DNA of 64,000 nucleotides, from the NCBI GenBank assembly GCA_951799445.1, contig OX637293.1, forward strand, positions 4,030,001 through 4,094,000, read 5' to 3'. Below the pieces are notes generated by a model. The model searched no databases. It worked only from the letters and a program-made list of their open reading frames with translations, and had not been told where the DNA came from. Positions 1-12,306 of this stretch are shown here, piece by piece. The stretch's first letter is position 1. Each line of letters opens with the position of its first letter. Source of the stretch: Pseudisothecium myosuroides. Lineage: Eukaryota > Streptophyta > Bryopsida > Hypnales > Lembophyllaceae. The position numbers and the translations under genes are program-made.

Positions 1-3000
1 TACTCTCTCTGTTCATATTGGTCACCGCAACTTTCCTGTTAGCAGCTCCCTGATATCCATTTTACAAACCAGGAATGTCAGCTGCAAGCACATCATCTAA
101 GAAGCAGTTCAACGAGGATTGCAGCAGCTCAGCAAAGGACGACAGCAATGATAACGTACTTGGAGTAGTAACTGAACAACATCAAGCACACTTTTGACCT
201 CAATCTCCTTCAAATTCTCAACATACACTCCGGTCTTCACATCTTCTCTGATCTGTAGACGAGAAGGCAAACCGTATCAATCATATAAACTTCCACGTAA
301 AGTTAACAAAGGCTCTGAAAATTCAAATCGCAATATTATAACATAAGCGAAAAAATGTACCTGCAAGTTGGTAGAGGATGGGTCCAATAAATCTGTAATG
401 TGTTCATTGTATATCTCAAGAAATGAACATTTGCAGACAAATCTTAACTGCTCTTGCTCCCGCAGTTGCTCCTCCTGCAGAACCCACGACGTGTAAACCC
501 AGGAGTTATTGCAGAGAGCATCACTCTTACAATTTACAGCAGATGCATAATTCGTCGGAGAGCCCAAGACTAAGCGGAAAAACGAGAAAGTAGCAGTTGG
601 AAAGTTGTCCATTAGCAACCATACTCACTTGCTGAATCCTAGCAAACAAGTATTCAAAGATGCGAGGAGTCATCCCACGTTGGTGGCTAGGTCGGTCAGC
701 AAGTTCATCAATGTCTCCGAGCATTGTGTGCGTCTTGCCACTCCCTGTCTGGCCATAAGCGAACATACTACTATTGTAACCCCGCATGCAATTCTCCACC
801 ATTGGAGTTCCAGCAACACGGAACAGATCTTCCTGCATCATGAACGCGCCGTAGTCAGTCGAAACTGGGCTGGTGCAGAAGGTGCCCTCATTACAACATT
901 CAAGACCTACTAAAATCATTTTAGGCCCCAGTGGATCAAGATCTAATAGTTTTAAAATGAATATTGTGATGATCGTTTTGTGGAAATGTAATTCAGACAC
1001 GGCCAAATTCAATATCACAAGAACCAGTGATAAAAGTTCATTTGTTGGTGAAAAAATGAATGAAACATGGAGGAAAAATAAAGTACCCATACGACCCAAT
1101 CGATACTGCTAAAAAATCCTGAAGTCCATTTTGGGGTCTCTTGGTCCCTTTAAGGTTAAGAGGACTTCGAAGGCCTCGCTGCTTACCTGTGATGTAGACT
1201 CGCCAGCGACATGGTCAAAGGTGAACCGAGTATCCGGTTGCCCGACCCAAGTTATAGTGTGGGGACTATCTTGCTGAACACATCTGGTGAAGCCCTGTAC
1301 TGATGCCTCTCCACTACTTACGGGCCGCGTGCGAACTAGGACCTGCATCGTGATCACAATTCTTGTCAGAAAGAAGGAACCGGACCTCCATTGACACGAA
1401 ACGACAACAGCTGAATATAGACGGTGCGTGTCTCCATGATATCATATGCATTGAGCTCACACCTGCACATTGTGGTCGTTCCAAAAGTCTGGATCTTCTT
1501 GCAAATCGAAATGCGGAATATTTTGAGGAGAGCTCTTCATTGAATTGGAACGTTGATGAGAACATTTGCTTGCAGACACAGGCTTCCGAGGTCGAGGAAT
1601 GTTTTTGCTCGGCGTGGTTCTCGGAGTACTTGGAGCCGACTCAGTGTCGGAGCCTATCCTGGATGTTGTATAGCCTGAGTAGAGACTGCTGCTCGAACAT
1701 GATGGGATACTAAGATCGGAGCAGGTGGAGGAGGAGGATGACGATGTATCTGAGAAATGATTATTCAGCTCTAGCACTACATCTCTGGATTGATCCAACT
1801 TCGGAGAGCCACCAGCCATGGCTGAGGCGGGCCTCAGCCCAGTGGAACCTGCAGAAATCCACTCAATCCACTTAGTACAGAACGTGATCAAAGGGGCACA
1901 TGCAGAACTTCGATTTTCAAGTTTCCAAGTCCGTTTTGAATAAACAACAAAATTCTGTTCAATATCAGACACCCAGTCCCAAATTCAATGAAGATTGAAA
2001 GCAGGATCCATACCAGTAATGTCTGCCCTAATTTTAAAAACAGTTTCCAACAGGGCATTCATGTTTACGCCCTCTGCCAATGCAATCCTAAGAAGAATTC
2101 TAAAGGTGAAACAAGTTTGTGGTAACCACTGAAATAAATCCACGACATCTACTCTGTACCAGCACTCCCTCTGGTTCAGGATGGAAAGTATAATCATTTG
2201 ACACATTTGACGCCAAGAACGGGCTACAAATCACACTGCTAATTTCACAATAGCAGGAGATACCCTGAACGTTAAAAAACCGATGCGGGCAGAACGTGAG
2301 ATGTGGAAGTGCACCGAGGCCACTTACCTGGAGAGGTATTTCCATTGTATCTGAAACTCCGGGTTGTCTGACCTAATACTGTCATTCTAACAAAGATCCT
2401 TCTCAACTCCAAAGATCAGAGGTAGTGCTCCAACCATGACTCATACGAACCTCCTCAGACGCACTTACTCCTGCTAATGACGTCCAAAGGCGGGAACACG
2501 ACTAGAGAGGAAGGCCGGAAGACCATCAGCGTCCGTCACCGAATGGGTTTAAGAAAATCTCACATGCTAGGAAGAAATATGAATCTACGTCCTCCAACTA
2601 CTCTAGTTTCCTGCGTTTATAGATCAGTGAAGACACAAATCTTGAGCACTCCTGAAATTCTGGATAACCGACACGAATGGAGGAGGAAAGTCCTCGCCCT
2701 CACTATATGGTTTCTTAGATCGACAACGGCTCAGGTGGAGAAACTTGTCTGGAACACTCGGCTATGTACGAAACACGTGATTCCAATTCCAACACAATGC
2801 CTCGCTAAGGAGGAAGCGAAGCGCGCAAAAGGAAGTTTCGAACCAGCGCACAAGGAATCAGAAGCTGCGCTACATTTCGAGGTACACTAAGACAGTGCGG
2901 ATACAAAGAGGTGTGAGTTCGTCAATCAACCAGTGTCGATGCAAAGCTATGCTGAGGATTTGTAGCCAGCAGACTCGACAGCGTTGCCAGCATCGTGCGC

Positions 3001-3480
3001 AACCACAGAGCCGATACTGGAGGCGCAATACTGACTACAAGAACAGAAAGCAGAAGAGGCGAAGGTTGGAGCCTTGCGAACAGCATAGGAGGTTACAGTA
3101 CCAGGGGCTAGGTCCTCGTGGTGCTGGGCGGATTGCTTGCTCCACCCGAACCGCTTCTTACTGGAACTATTGGGCGCGGAAGGAGCAGCGACCTTATGCT
3201 CCGGCGTACCCGGCGGGAAAGTCGCGATGTTCTCCCCGTATTCTGCGCACTGTTTTTTTTGGGAAAGAGACGATGGCGTGAGCTTCTTCGCCCCGGCTGG
3301 CAAGGTCGGAGAACCGAAGGTCGGATGAACGTGGTGCGCCTCTTTCGGCTGTTGCTGTTGATGCGCAACGACTTTGTTCCGAGGCCTAACCGAAATTGGA
3401 GACAGAGGAGGTCGACACTCCATTTCGGCACTTCCTTCACGCAACGGCGACGTCGCCGCTCTCGAAGGAAACAACTTCAT
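1..3480 (-). CDS. KIN12: Class-12 kinesin (phragmoplast-type), N-terminal part, cut by window edge
   Basis: Microtubule motor of the plant kinesin-12 class, known to act at the preprophase band/phragmoplast in cytokinesis. Exons in transcription order: 3480-3102, 1848-1463, 1342-1187, 832-629, 474-361, 252-160, 49-1 (continues outside). All borders are GT-AG and phases agree. A Ser/Pro-rich 255-residue leader precedes the motor, which opens with FWNDHNVQVLVRTRP. The P-loop GQTGSGKT lies near residues 334-341, followed by CSFLEIYNEHITDLLDPSST, and switch I begins at MNRES at the window edge. I chose the Met of MKLFPSR rather than two upstream in-frame Mets because class members begin similarly. 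Intron 1 is 1.25 kb. Switch II, neck and coiled coil are missing only because the window ends. Class assignment is firm; the exact paralogue (POK versus PAKRP1 type) is not settled. Confidence 0.93.
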
Positions 3481-3509
3481 AATCACTGATTCCTTTCCCA
3501 TTCTCTCCC

Positions 3510-4080
3510 GTTCACTAGTCCTCCACAACCTGAAAACGAAATCTCTTCTTCAATTCACCTTCAATGCATTCCGCCGTCGTGCTGAACCAAAATTTCAAGA
3601 AACACTAACCTCTGAGGGTTGATAAAATTGGCCCTTGATTATCATGAATACACGAAGCTCGACCACACTTCCCTTCACTAATCCTGCACCACCTGAATAC
3701 GAAACCGCTTCCTCAATTCACCTTGATTGCATTCCGCCTTCGTGTTGAACCATAAATTCACCAAACACGAATCTGTACGGGTTGATCAAACTGGCCCTTA
3801 ATTTTGATATTTGAAGAAGCTCGATCGCACTACGCTTCTCCCCTTCACTATTCCTCCACCACCTGAATACGAAACCTCTTCCTCAATTCACCTTGAATGC
3901 ATCCCGCCTTCACACCAAAAATTCACGAAACACGAACCTCTAAGGGTTTGATCACACTGACCACCAATTTTCATAATTACACAAACCGCCACCACCCCTC
4001 CCCTAAATCCTCCAGCAATTGCCTATGAATCTCTTCCTCACACACGGTCAATGCATTTCCCGCGTCCAATTCACGACCAA
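3510..4080. repeat. Promoter-proximal tandem array, ~165-bp unit, upstream of the kinesin
   Basis: Three to four diverged copies of a unit containing CACCTGAATACGAAACC, TTCAATTCACCTTGAATGCAT and a GGGTTGAT..AAATTGGCCCTT block follow one another, with starts near 3530, 3692, 3862 and about 4020. The array begins about 30 bp upstream of the chosen kinesin start codon and therefore covers its 5' UTR or promoter. No open reading frame is conserved between the copies. Confidence 0.8.
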
Positions 4081-4657
4081 GTCGTCTCCACGACCACAAT
4101 TCACCAAACCAAAACCCTCGATCGGACGACTTCGCCTCGGTTAAACTAGTTCAAAATTAGCGCAGAACTAATCACGAACTCTCAATGACCAATTGTTCCG
4201 GCAGAACTGAAATCGTCCCCAACCAAAGAGAGAATTCACGAGAACTGACAAACGGACCCCGACCTAAGCCGAATTTGCACCGTTAACGACCGTTCCGGTT
4301 TCCTTCTGTGCGGAATTTTCATGACCGTTTGGTTCATCACTGCACTGCAGGCACTGACTGCAGCAGGGAGCGGAATCTGGGGGAATGGCAGGACAAGCTT
4401 TGATGGGACGAGACGGGGAAGCTGTTGGGGGCGGAAGGCTGAATTGAATGGCGCCCCCGTCAGGTCAGGTGCCCCGTTGCCTCCAACGGTCATACTTTAC
4501 GAACTGCGCCGTCCATTGCGCCGTTTCTGCCCGTTGAATGCCGGGTGTGGGCACTGCAGGGGCAGCCACGTGGACAGACGTTTGGGAAATGGTCTTTAAT
4601 TTTTTTCTGACTAAATATCTGAAAAAAACGACCTCAAGAAGAACATCGAGAAGGTAG
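4081..4657. other. Intergenic, GC-richer stretch, no gene recognised
   Basis: Distal upstream region of the kinesin. It is clearly richer in GC than the flanks, and short overlapping open frames exist on both strands around 4321-4599. None has splice support or family resemblance. Confidence 0.5.
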
Positions 4658-5058
4658 TTAAGGTAGAGCCCCCCATAACCTACCGAATAAGGAATTCCAA
4701 CATGATCCGGAGTAGTGAAGGCAAAACAAATATTTTTCAGAGGTATATCGATAGAAGTGACAGGGATTGCAAAAAAATTGGTAATTTTATTGCTTGAACT
4801 GAAAGAACTATGAATTTTGGGAGGCAAAAAGTGCTCCGGACCCATGGCCAATGTCTAGACTCTTCCAATTCTGATCATTCAAGAACTTTTTCCTAATCAT
4901 TATTTCTTACTTTTTTTTTCACAAATTGGGACATGTGTTGTGTATTTTTTAGTTCCAACCTTGAAAAGGAAAAAAAAATATTCTGAGCATGGTCAGAAAT
5001 ACGTGCACCTATAGGTTGGAAATGGGTCAGTGGTCGGGAATGGGGGGCTCTACCTTAA
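4658..5058. mobile_element. MITE with GGTAGAGCCCCCCAT terminal inverted repeats, flanked by TTAA
   Basis: TTAA followed by GGTAGAGCCCCCCATAACC (from 4658) is mirrored by GGGAATGGGGGGCTCTACC followed by TTAA (ending 5058). The inverted repeats match over about 15 bp without mismatch. The 401-bp interval has no coding capacity. The TTAA duplication at both ends suggests a TTAA-targeting transposase, but the terminal bases differ from the CCC-starting family next to it. Confidence 0.8.
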
Positions 5059-5294
5059 CCCTTTAATTCCTAAACGCCTCAATCCTTTTTTGGAATTTTG
5101 CACATTTTTCTTTATATCTTTGTACAGAAACATCATTTACCAAAATTTCATGAATTTGGTCACTAAGGAAGTGGTTGTCATTTCTAGATTCAAGTATTAC
5201 ATTGAATGAATGAGAAGTTAGCTTGACTAAATAGTGCCTTCAAGCCCTCTATTCATCATTCAACATATGGACGACGGAGTGTTTTCAGGGTTAA
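5055..5294. mobile_element. TTAA-CCC element, short type A
   Basis: It starts TTAACCCTTTAATTCC and ends TTTTCAGGGTTAA, so both ends read TTAACCCT inward. A second diverged copy, in reverse orientation, sits in a PAN3 intron at about 29097-29317. Shared internal blocks include the ..CCT.AATCCTTTT..GGAATTTT segment and TTATATCTTTG. Its left TTAA is the right TTAA of the preceding MITE. Its right TTAA starts another TTAACCCCTAAATG end at 5291, whose partner I could not place with confidence (possibly near 5573). Confidence 0.75.
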
Positions 5295-7904
5295 CCCCTA
5301 AATGCCCACAAAGCCATTTTATAGTTCCACCCAACTTTGGGTAGCATTTTTAGGTAGAATTTTTTTCCTATACTAATTAGATTGGATGGTCTTTGTATTT
5401 TTACATTCATGACTAAGATTGCTATGGTTAAACAAAAATTATAAAAAACACTGATCAAAGTGTTTCGTATTTGCCTAGTATTGAAATGTTTACAATTTGG
5501 AGAAAATGTTGCATTAGAAGGGAAAGGGAGGTGCAAAAGGGCCTTGAGTTTTTTCACGTTCCCGGGGGTTCATGTTCAAGATATTCTATACATGCGATCA
5601 TCTGACGTGGTCGGGAACCTTGGACGTCGGAAGTGCTATCTTTCAAAAATTGTCACCTGCAAAAAAGTTTAGACACGTCACTCGTGCCCACGAGCCTCAC
5701 CAAGTCACAGCCTTCAAACCCGTTTGACCCGTCCTGCATCCCATCAGAGAGTCAGAGCTTCAAGTAATAGGTGCCTACATGTGAACCTGCTCCTGGTGTC
5801 GACTGGATTTGATAAAATGGTAACCAAAGGCTTGGGAACGAACATTAGACGGCCCTTTGCAAGCTCCATTTTTTTCCTAATGATATTTTGATTAGTACAT
5901 TTTATGAGGGGATTTTCCAAAGATCAATTTTATCCAAGCCTCATAGACCTCAATGGTGAATTCCATTATTAATGCTTCCGCATTAAAACATAGAACCTAT
6001 AAATAAATAACATGTTCCTTCTCCAAGAAATTTTCAGGTCTCCATATAATGGCAAGGACATTTGATCCCTTCTCCCTATTGAACGGACAATGGTAGGAAG
6101 TCCGCCTACCAATGTTTAGGTTTTAATTCATGACCACTTCACCGGTCGACCAAAACCAAAGTCAAAGCTATTGAGCTAAAGTTGTAGGTGCCGTAAACAA
6201 TGACTTCATATTTCAAGTTTTCTGTACCTACATATTTTCAAGTTTGGACCTTCTTTCCAATTGCATCCATAACTACAAGTCTTGGAGTAATTTATATGGT
6301 CCCCCAAGACTTTATGTGGGACCTTAGACGAACAAACTTTTAATTAATTTTACGTCAAATCCTAGGTCTATAATAGGTGTGTCTACCGTAGTTGTGAAGA
6401 GAATAACATAAAATTCACCAAAGATTGAAGGATTATTACATGAAAAGTGAAGTCTAGGAAAGGGATTTTAAAAAAATAGAGTTGATTTGAGCGGAATTGC
6501 ACATTTTTGAGTTCTTCTACTACCACATTGGAAAATCTCAAATATGAAACTTACAAGAAAAATGGAATCTATTTTTTTCAAAAACAATTTCCTAGACTTC
6601 ATTATTCACAGAATGGTCCATTGTTTGCAATTTTCACGTTGTATGTTCTCTTAAATGATATGGTTTTTGGAGGATGAAATTGTCATATTTCTCCACAATG
6701 AAATGAAATGTGTGAATATATTTGCCTAACCTCTCTAATTAAGATCAATTATCTGACCAAGACGGATGAATATATACAACTTAAAAATTGCCTTTTAGGT
6801 TTATTCTCACTTGGTATTAAAGAGTGTTATTATTGAAGATCTTAGAAACAAATTTAGACCTACTTCTGAACCGAATGCACATTGCAAACATCACCCCTAA
6901 CACCAAGTGTAAACATAGTTTAAGTAGAAGTCTTAAAGTTGTTAACTTGATTGCCACATGAGCGATCTGGCAAGACCCCACAAAATCAGGTTGTTCAGTG
7001 TCTGAGCGAGGAGAGAAGAAGTCTGACCTCTGTGAATAATGAGACTGTTGGTTTAGAAAAATGTGTAATTATTGAGTGATAACTACGGTGCAAGACACTA
7101 ATGAAGGGAAGAAGTAAGTTAAGTTGTACATAAGTTAATTGAATGCTAAGAGAGGATCATCAATTTGTTCCTACGGAGTGGAGACGCCATCAACCAGCCA
7201 CCGAGTAATAAGGTAGACTGCTCTAAAAGCGATCATTTAAGGACTAATCCGCCATTTTCATGGGTTTCCGTGGATTAAAAGATATTTAGCTCATTTTTCA
7301 AACAAAGAGAAATAGATGCGACATGTAACACAAGTGATTTCATATTTTTTGAAGCATTGTTGAATTACTTATGAATTTCAAAAAAAAATTTGTCGGAGAT
7401 ACCTATGTGTGACTGTAGGTCGATCTCCCAAAATCCATTCCCTCGTAACTTGTAAAGAGATATGGAAGAACCAAGGAGAAAGATTGGCTCTTACAATAAA
7501 TAAGACTTTATCCTCAATCCAATCAATGGATAACTAGAGGCCAATTTAAGGGCCACCTCATATCCATTCCAAAGCTAATTATAGGGTTGATTTAAAGAAG
7601 ACAGTCGCTTTTAAAGCAGACCATTCTAAGGTATTGTAGTCTACTCTTAAAGCGTCTCTACTCTAAATGTGTCATGTAAAGCAAAGGTAAATTTCGCTTT
7701 CTTCAATGCACCAGCAATGCACATTTCAGGATGTGATTGCTTTTACTAACCATTGCGATTCAACTTCAAAAATTTGTAACTAATTCCACAAAGGTCCAAA
7801 AATTATGAAACGACTTGGGTTAGATGCCAATTCCACTTTTCTTCCTACAAAAATTTATTGAAAATTCTTTGAAGGAGTTTAGCTTCCCTCCAAATGCAAT
7901 CAAC
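5295..7904. other. AT-rich gene-free stretch with two inverted-repeat structures
   Basis: No gene is recognised. An inverted repeat with arms at about 6439-6480 and 6567-6612 (core GAAGTCTAGGAAA) forms a long imperfect hairpin. A second pair, GGTAGACTGCTCTAAAAGCGA near 7211 and its complement near 7602-7624 (GTCGCTTTTAAAGCAGACC), may mark the ends of a ~430-bp element at roughly 7205-7636. The segment 7741-7900 recurs as a direct duplicate at about 9282-9440. Confidence 0.6.
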
Positions 7905-7906
7905 TC

Positions 7907-8483
7907 TTAACCCCTAAACGTCTAGATTCATCTCCAAAATTGACGATTTGAGAAAAACCATTATAAACTACAATTTGGAAGAATATTTTGGAATTGGTAT
8001 ACAAATGAAAGCTATAGATTTTGATTTTTAAATTCTATCCGTATGGTTAGATCTACTAATGCTATCACCAATCTTTTTCTATAAATTTTGAAAAGAAAAT
8101 TTCAGAATTCCTTCTAAATTCAATTACAAGTTAAGTATTATCATTTTTTGAGTAAAACTTTTTGGAATGGATTTGAAATAAGGTTCTCTTCATATGGTGA
8201 TTTTTTGAAATTTTTGTGACTTTTACATCTTTGACCTCATTTTTGAACATCTAGTTTTGAACTAAAGTCAATGCAAATTGACCACTTGACATACTTCCAC
8301 ATTTGTAATTTTAGAAATGTATATATTCTAGTAACACCAAATCCAACCGATGGATAGTACAACAACTTGATAAAGTATCACTAAAAATTAGGATGACTTT
8401 CATCCAAGCAGGAATGAGACAGAAACAAGGATGTGAATCTATTCATCGTCCAAAAAATGGACGTCGAACCGCTCCAGGGTTAA
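7907..8483. mobile_element. TTAA-CCC element
   Basis: The left end is TTAACCCCTAAACGTCTAG, and the right end read inward is TTAACCCTGGAGCGGTTCGA. The TTAA is duplicated exactly and the interior is AT-rich without a coding frame. The open frame that starts at 8393 straddles the right boundary and is not a gene. Confidence 0.65.
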
Positions 8484-8751
8484 AAGTATGCTTGAAGAGT
8501 AAATTACCTCATGTCAGGTCCAATAAGCTTACAAATTTTGTTTCTAGGCAGATTCAATTAAAAATTCATAAACTTCAAGAAGCTCCAACATACTCAAAAA
8601 TTGATATGTTTTTCAAACCGCAATTTCGTTGGAATTGCAATGAAAGAGTACTTGATCATCATAACAAGCATACACATGTGAAATTCAATATCAGAAACAA
8701 CCATTTGCAAGTGCTCTTGTCTAATCCGATACTACTTGAATTATTTGCATC

Positions 8752-9284
8752 CATTAGAAGAAAAATGGGCCCTCGGGAGGGCTCCTTCCCTTTGCAAAGG
8801 GGCTGTGAGTTCCCCGCAATGGAACTCACGGCCCCTTTGGGGGACAATGGTCACTATTCATCATCAATGATGAATAGTGGCCACAATAAAAAAATATTAA
8901 AAATATTAAAATATTAAAAAAATTAAAAAATATAATAAAAAAATATAATAAAAAAATATTTAAAAATATTTAAAATATTAAAATAATAATAAAAATAATA
9001 TTAAAATAATGATGAAGGCTGACGAGGAAAATTTCGGCCACATCAGATTTGTAAATTCTGAAATTCTGTATTTATTTTAATATTAATATTATTTTAATAT
9101 TTTTTAAATTACTTTATTGCACTGTCCCGCCAGTTCGCTGTCCTGAACAGGCCTCCCGTTCGCTGGCCAAAAAAAAAAAAAAAAAAAAAAAAAAATTCAA
9201 ATTTTTTTTTTCTGTTTATCCGGACAGCGTTCCCTGCTGTCCGGGAACTCACAGACCTCCCGAGGGTCCATTTTTTTTCTAATG
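8752..9284. mobile_element. Fold-back element with GC-rich caps and an AT-only core
   Basis: The left cap CATTAGAAGAAAAATGGG continuing into CCCTCGGGAGG is mirrored on the right by CCTCCCGAGGGTCCATTTTTTTTCTAATG, so the arms match over about 28 bp with a small indel. Between them lie GC-rich segments with internal palindromes (for example GAGTTCC..GGAACTC near 8808, CGGACAGC..GCTGTCCG near 9221) and an almost pure A/T core (8884-9110) plus long A and T runs. It has no coding capacity and a class cannot be assigned. Confidence 0.7.
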
Positions 9285-12200
9285 ATTTTGCATTGCATTT
9301 CAACTTCATAAATCCGTAACTAATTCCACAAAGGTCCAAAACACATGAAACGACTTGCGCCTGATGCCAGTTCCATTTCTCTTCCTACAAAAATTGACTG
9401 AAAATCCTTTCAAAGAATGTCAGCCGCTTCCCCAGGCCTCAAATGTTGAATCATCCGTCTTCAAAGCTCGCTTTAAGAGCCGACTACCGGAAGCTCGGCT
9501 GGCTCGTAGTGAGATCCTTCCTTTCCTTCAATCATGAACAGTGCCACCGAGAGAGTTTGGTAGAAGCGGAGTCACAGTTGCTCATCACTTGTGTGCATGC
9601 CGCCCCTCCTTTTATCCGAACGGCACTCAAACAGGCTTGAGATGGCAACGGAAAGAAGAATCCACTTATTAATGCAATGGTTCTGCCATTCGTTCAAACA
9701 AAAAGAAAAGAAAGAAAGAGGAATCCACTATTCCACTGTACTGTAGCTCCATAAGATATAACTTATACAAGGCCTCACTCTACAGTGCCTCAGTCGTCCA
9801 TGCACGAAATAATGCACAAGCAGGCGCCAAGTTTCGCCTCAATGATTTCAAGGCCGAGTGCGGCCCAAAGAAGAAACAAAACAGAAAGTCTGAACTGCCA
9901 AAGGTGAGTGTGCATACGTGCGTGAGAAGGCTTTGCTTTGCTTTCGTTATTCTTGCAACTCTGGGGATGCTCTCCACTTTCAGGAACAATAATAACTTGG
10001 CATTCCGGAACGGATTTGAACTATTGAAGTAGGGACAAACAAAAGCTGACATTCATTCTTGCGGACAAAGTTGGGGACCACTACTTTCAGCCAGCATGAG
10101 ACATTCATGGAAATCAGGGCCAATTGGGTGTGCATGATACTGTATATAGAAACAAAAGTATTATATATATATGATATAGGGGACGTGGGTTTTGCAATAA
10201 GGCACGCATCCCCAAAATTATTCTTTTCACAATTGTGTTCTCTATCTAAAGGAGAGTATTTCTTTTTCTTTTTTTGAGAAGTGTTGAAGTGGCGAAATAT
10301 TTTAGTATTCATCTACATTTTGGGTAGAATGATCTTTTCATATTGACATAGTTGGATGAGTTTCATTTAAAATTGGCAATTTCATTCGGCAATTATTTTC
10401 AAAAAATTGGAACAACTTGGCATCATCATCCAAGTTTCACATAACAAATCCAAATGGATTGAATTGAAGCTTGTTGTGTTGATGAAAATAAATATGTAAG
10501 AAAGAATTTAACATTTTTTCTCTTAAATTTTTGTGAAACCTTTTTTTTGCCCACTAAACTAAAATTTGGGCTTCTCATGTTATAACTTTTGCTCATGGGC
10601 AACAATATCTTGGTACTCCAAATAGGTGTGGACACCATATCAATGGTGATTTTTCACAAATACATCAACTGATTTCTTAGACAATCATGCACATGTGTCT
10701 TGAAATGTATATGCTGCATGGCAATTTAATTGAAGCCTTTTGACTTTGTAGGACAATTTTTGTAAAAAAGTAATCCATATAACAAGTATAATGACTTCGG
10801 TTGGTACCTAAATACCACCTTTTCAAATAACAAATAAAGATTGAAAGTTAGGTCACCTTGAAGATTTGGGAATGAAATAATAGAGATTGTCAACATTGGA
10901 ATTTGATGTTGCTTTTCAAATTCAACATTAGACACGTCAATTTAAGCGGGGCATTTGCCAATGTGGATCTAAGATTGTCTTCAATCCATCCCAAAAAAAC
11001 ATTTGACATACAACAAAATGGATTAAAAAGCACTTTCTTTGTAGAGTTGCTCAAGTCAATTTTGCCATATTTCTTCATTTTATTGAGTCTTTCAAACCAC
11101 CTCCAAGACTAAATTTAGATGGATCTTTGCATTTGAATATACAAATGATAGAATCTCCTTTTACAATCTAAATAAGTTGAATCGTAATTGATACAATAAT
11201 TATTTATCAAACATTTTACCTTTCTATTCAAGTCATTTTGAAGGATCGATTCTTAAATTGAATAAGTTACTTTTTCAAGTCAAACATGCATACTCGTATC
11301 CCTTCAACTACAAGACATTTTCAAATATTTTTTTGTGAAAATTTATATTGTACAAATGAAAGGAATTAATTCAAAATCTTCACAAAATTAGATGGTTGAC
11401 GAAACACAAGATTGTATGTACTTGGGACAATCATCTTTGTGATCACTTGTTGTTAGAAGTTTGAATGTATGGTCCTAAAGGGACTAAATATTAGATGGCT
11501 TAAATTAAGACAAACTTGCACTATACTTGTTCAACACTCTTCAAAAATAAAATATATTTAATCCATTTAGATGGGGTGTCTTTGGTGAATAGTATAGTAG
11601 AGATAGCATGTTGTTATTTGCTTCAAGTAGGAGTCAAACAATTTTAAAACATTTTGCCTCTAAACATTTACTATTAATTGTGATGAATGATTTGATTTGC
11701 CTAGTATTGTAATGTTTTATAGGCGCTAGGAAAAACTGAGCTCCCTTCCCAACTATCTCTTGTTTCATGTGTGGGATAAATACTACAGCTTGTTGTTTAC
11801 CATCAACGATGAAATTGAAAAATTGAAAATGTATTTAGAATTAGAGATCCAAATTAGTTTGGAGAGTTTAAGAAGTACAAAAGTAACTGACAACAAAATA
11901 TTATAAGTTAAAGTCATGTTTGACATCCTAGTCTCAAAAGAAACATAATTATTTGGGGCATCAAATAATCAACATTTAGAATTAAGCATTTATGATTTTG
12001 GAAGGAGTTGTTTCAAATTTTTTGATACTCTTCTTCATAGGCTCTACAACTCATTATCATATTTGGCATGTCTCTCCATAGATTTTACCATTATTTTTGT
12101 TGAGAGCAATGTGAAACTCACCAAGACAAGTTTTAGCCTGTCATACTTGATTACTTCAAATTTGCAATATTGCAGCACTTGAGGGTATTTGCTATTTCTT

Positions 12201-12296
12201 TAAAAAAATTAACTTCCTTCAATTACTAGAATTAATCATAAAATGTGTGCAATGTGGGACTAGGAGCCTTAGTTTGAGAAAAACATAAGACAAAAC
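9285..12296. other. AT-rich gene-free stretch
   Basis: No gene, RNA gene or intact mobile element is recognised. The first ~155 bases duplicate 7741-7900 (shared TAACTAATTCCACAAAGGTC and GAAACGACTTG). The rest is low-complexity AT-rich sequence with short unsupported frames on both strands. Confidence 0.5.
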
Positions 12297-12306
12297 TCCT
12301 TAGAAT

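Noticed and set aside
2477..2890. 137-codon plus-strand open frame
   Set aside because: Lies inside intron 1 of the kinesin on the opposite strand; no splice context or family resemblance.
8393..8917. 174-codon plus-strand open frame
   Set aside because: It crosses the right end of a TTAA element and the left cap of the fold-back element, is low in complexity, and ends in the AT core; no family resemblance.
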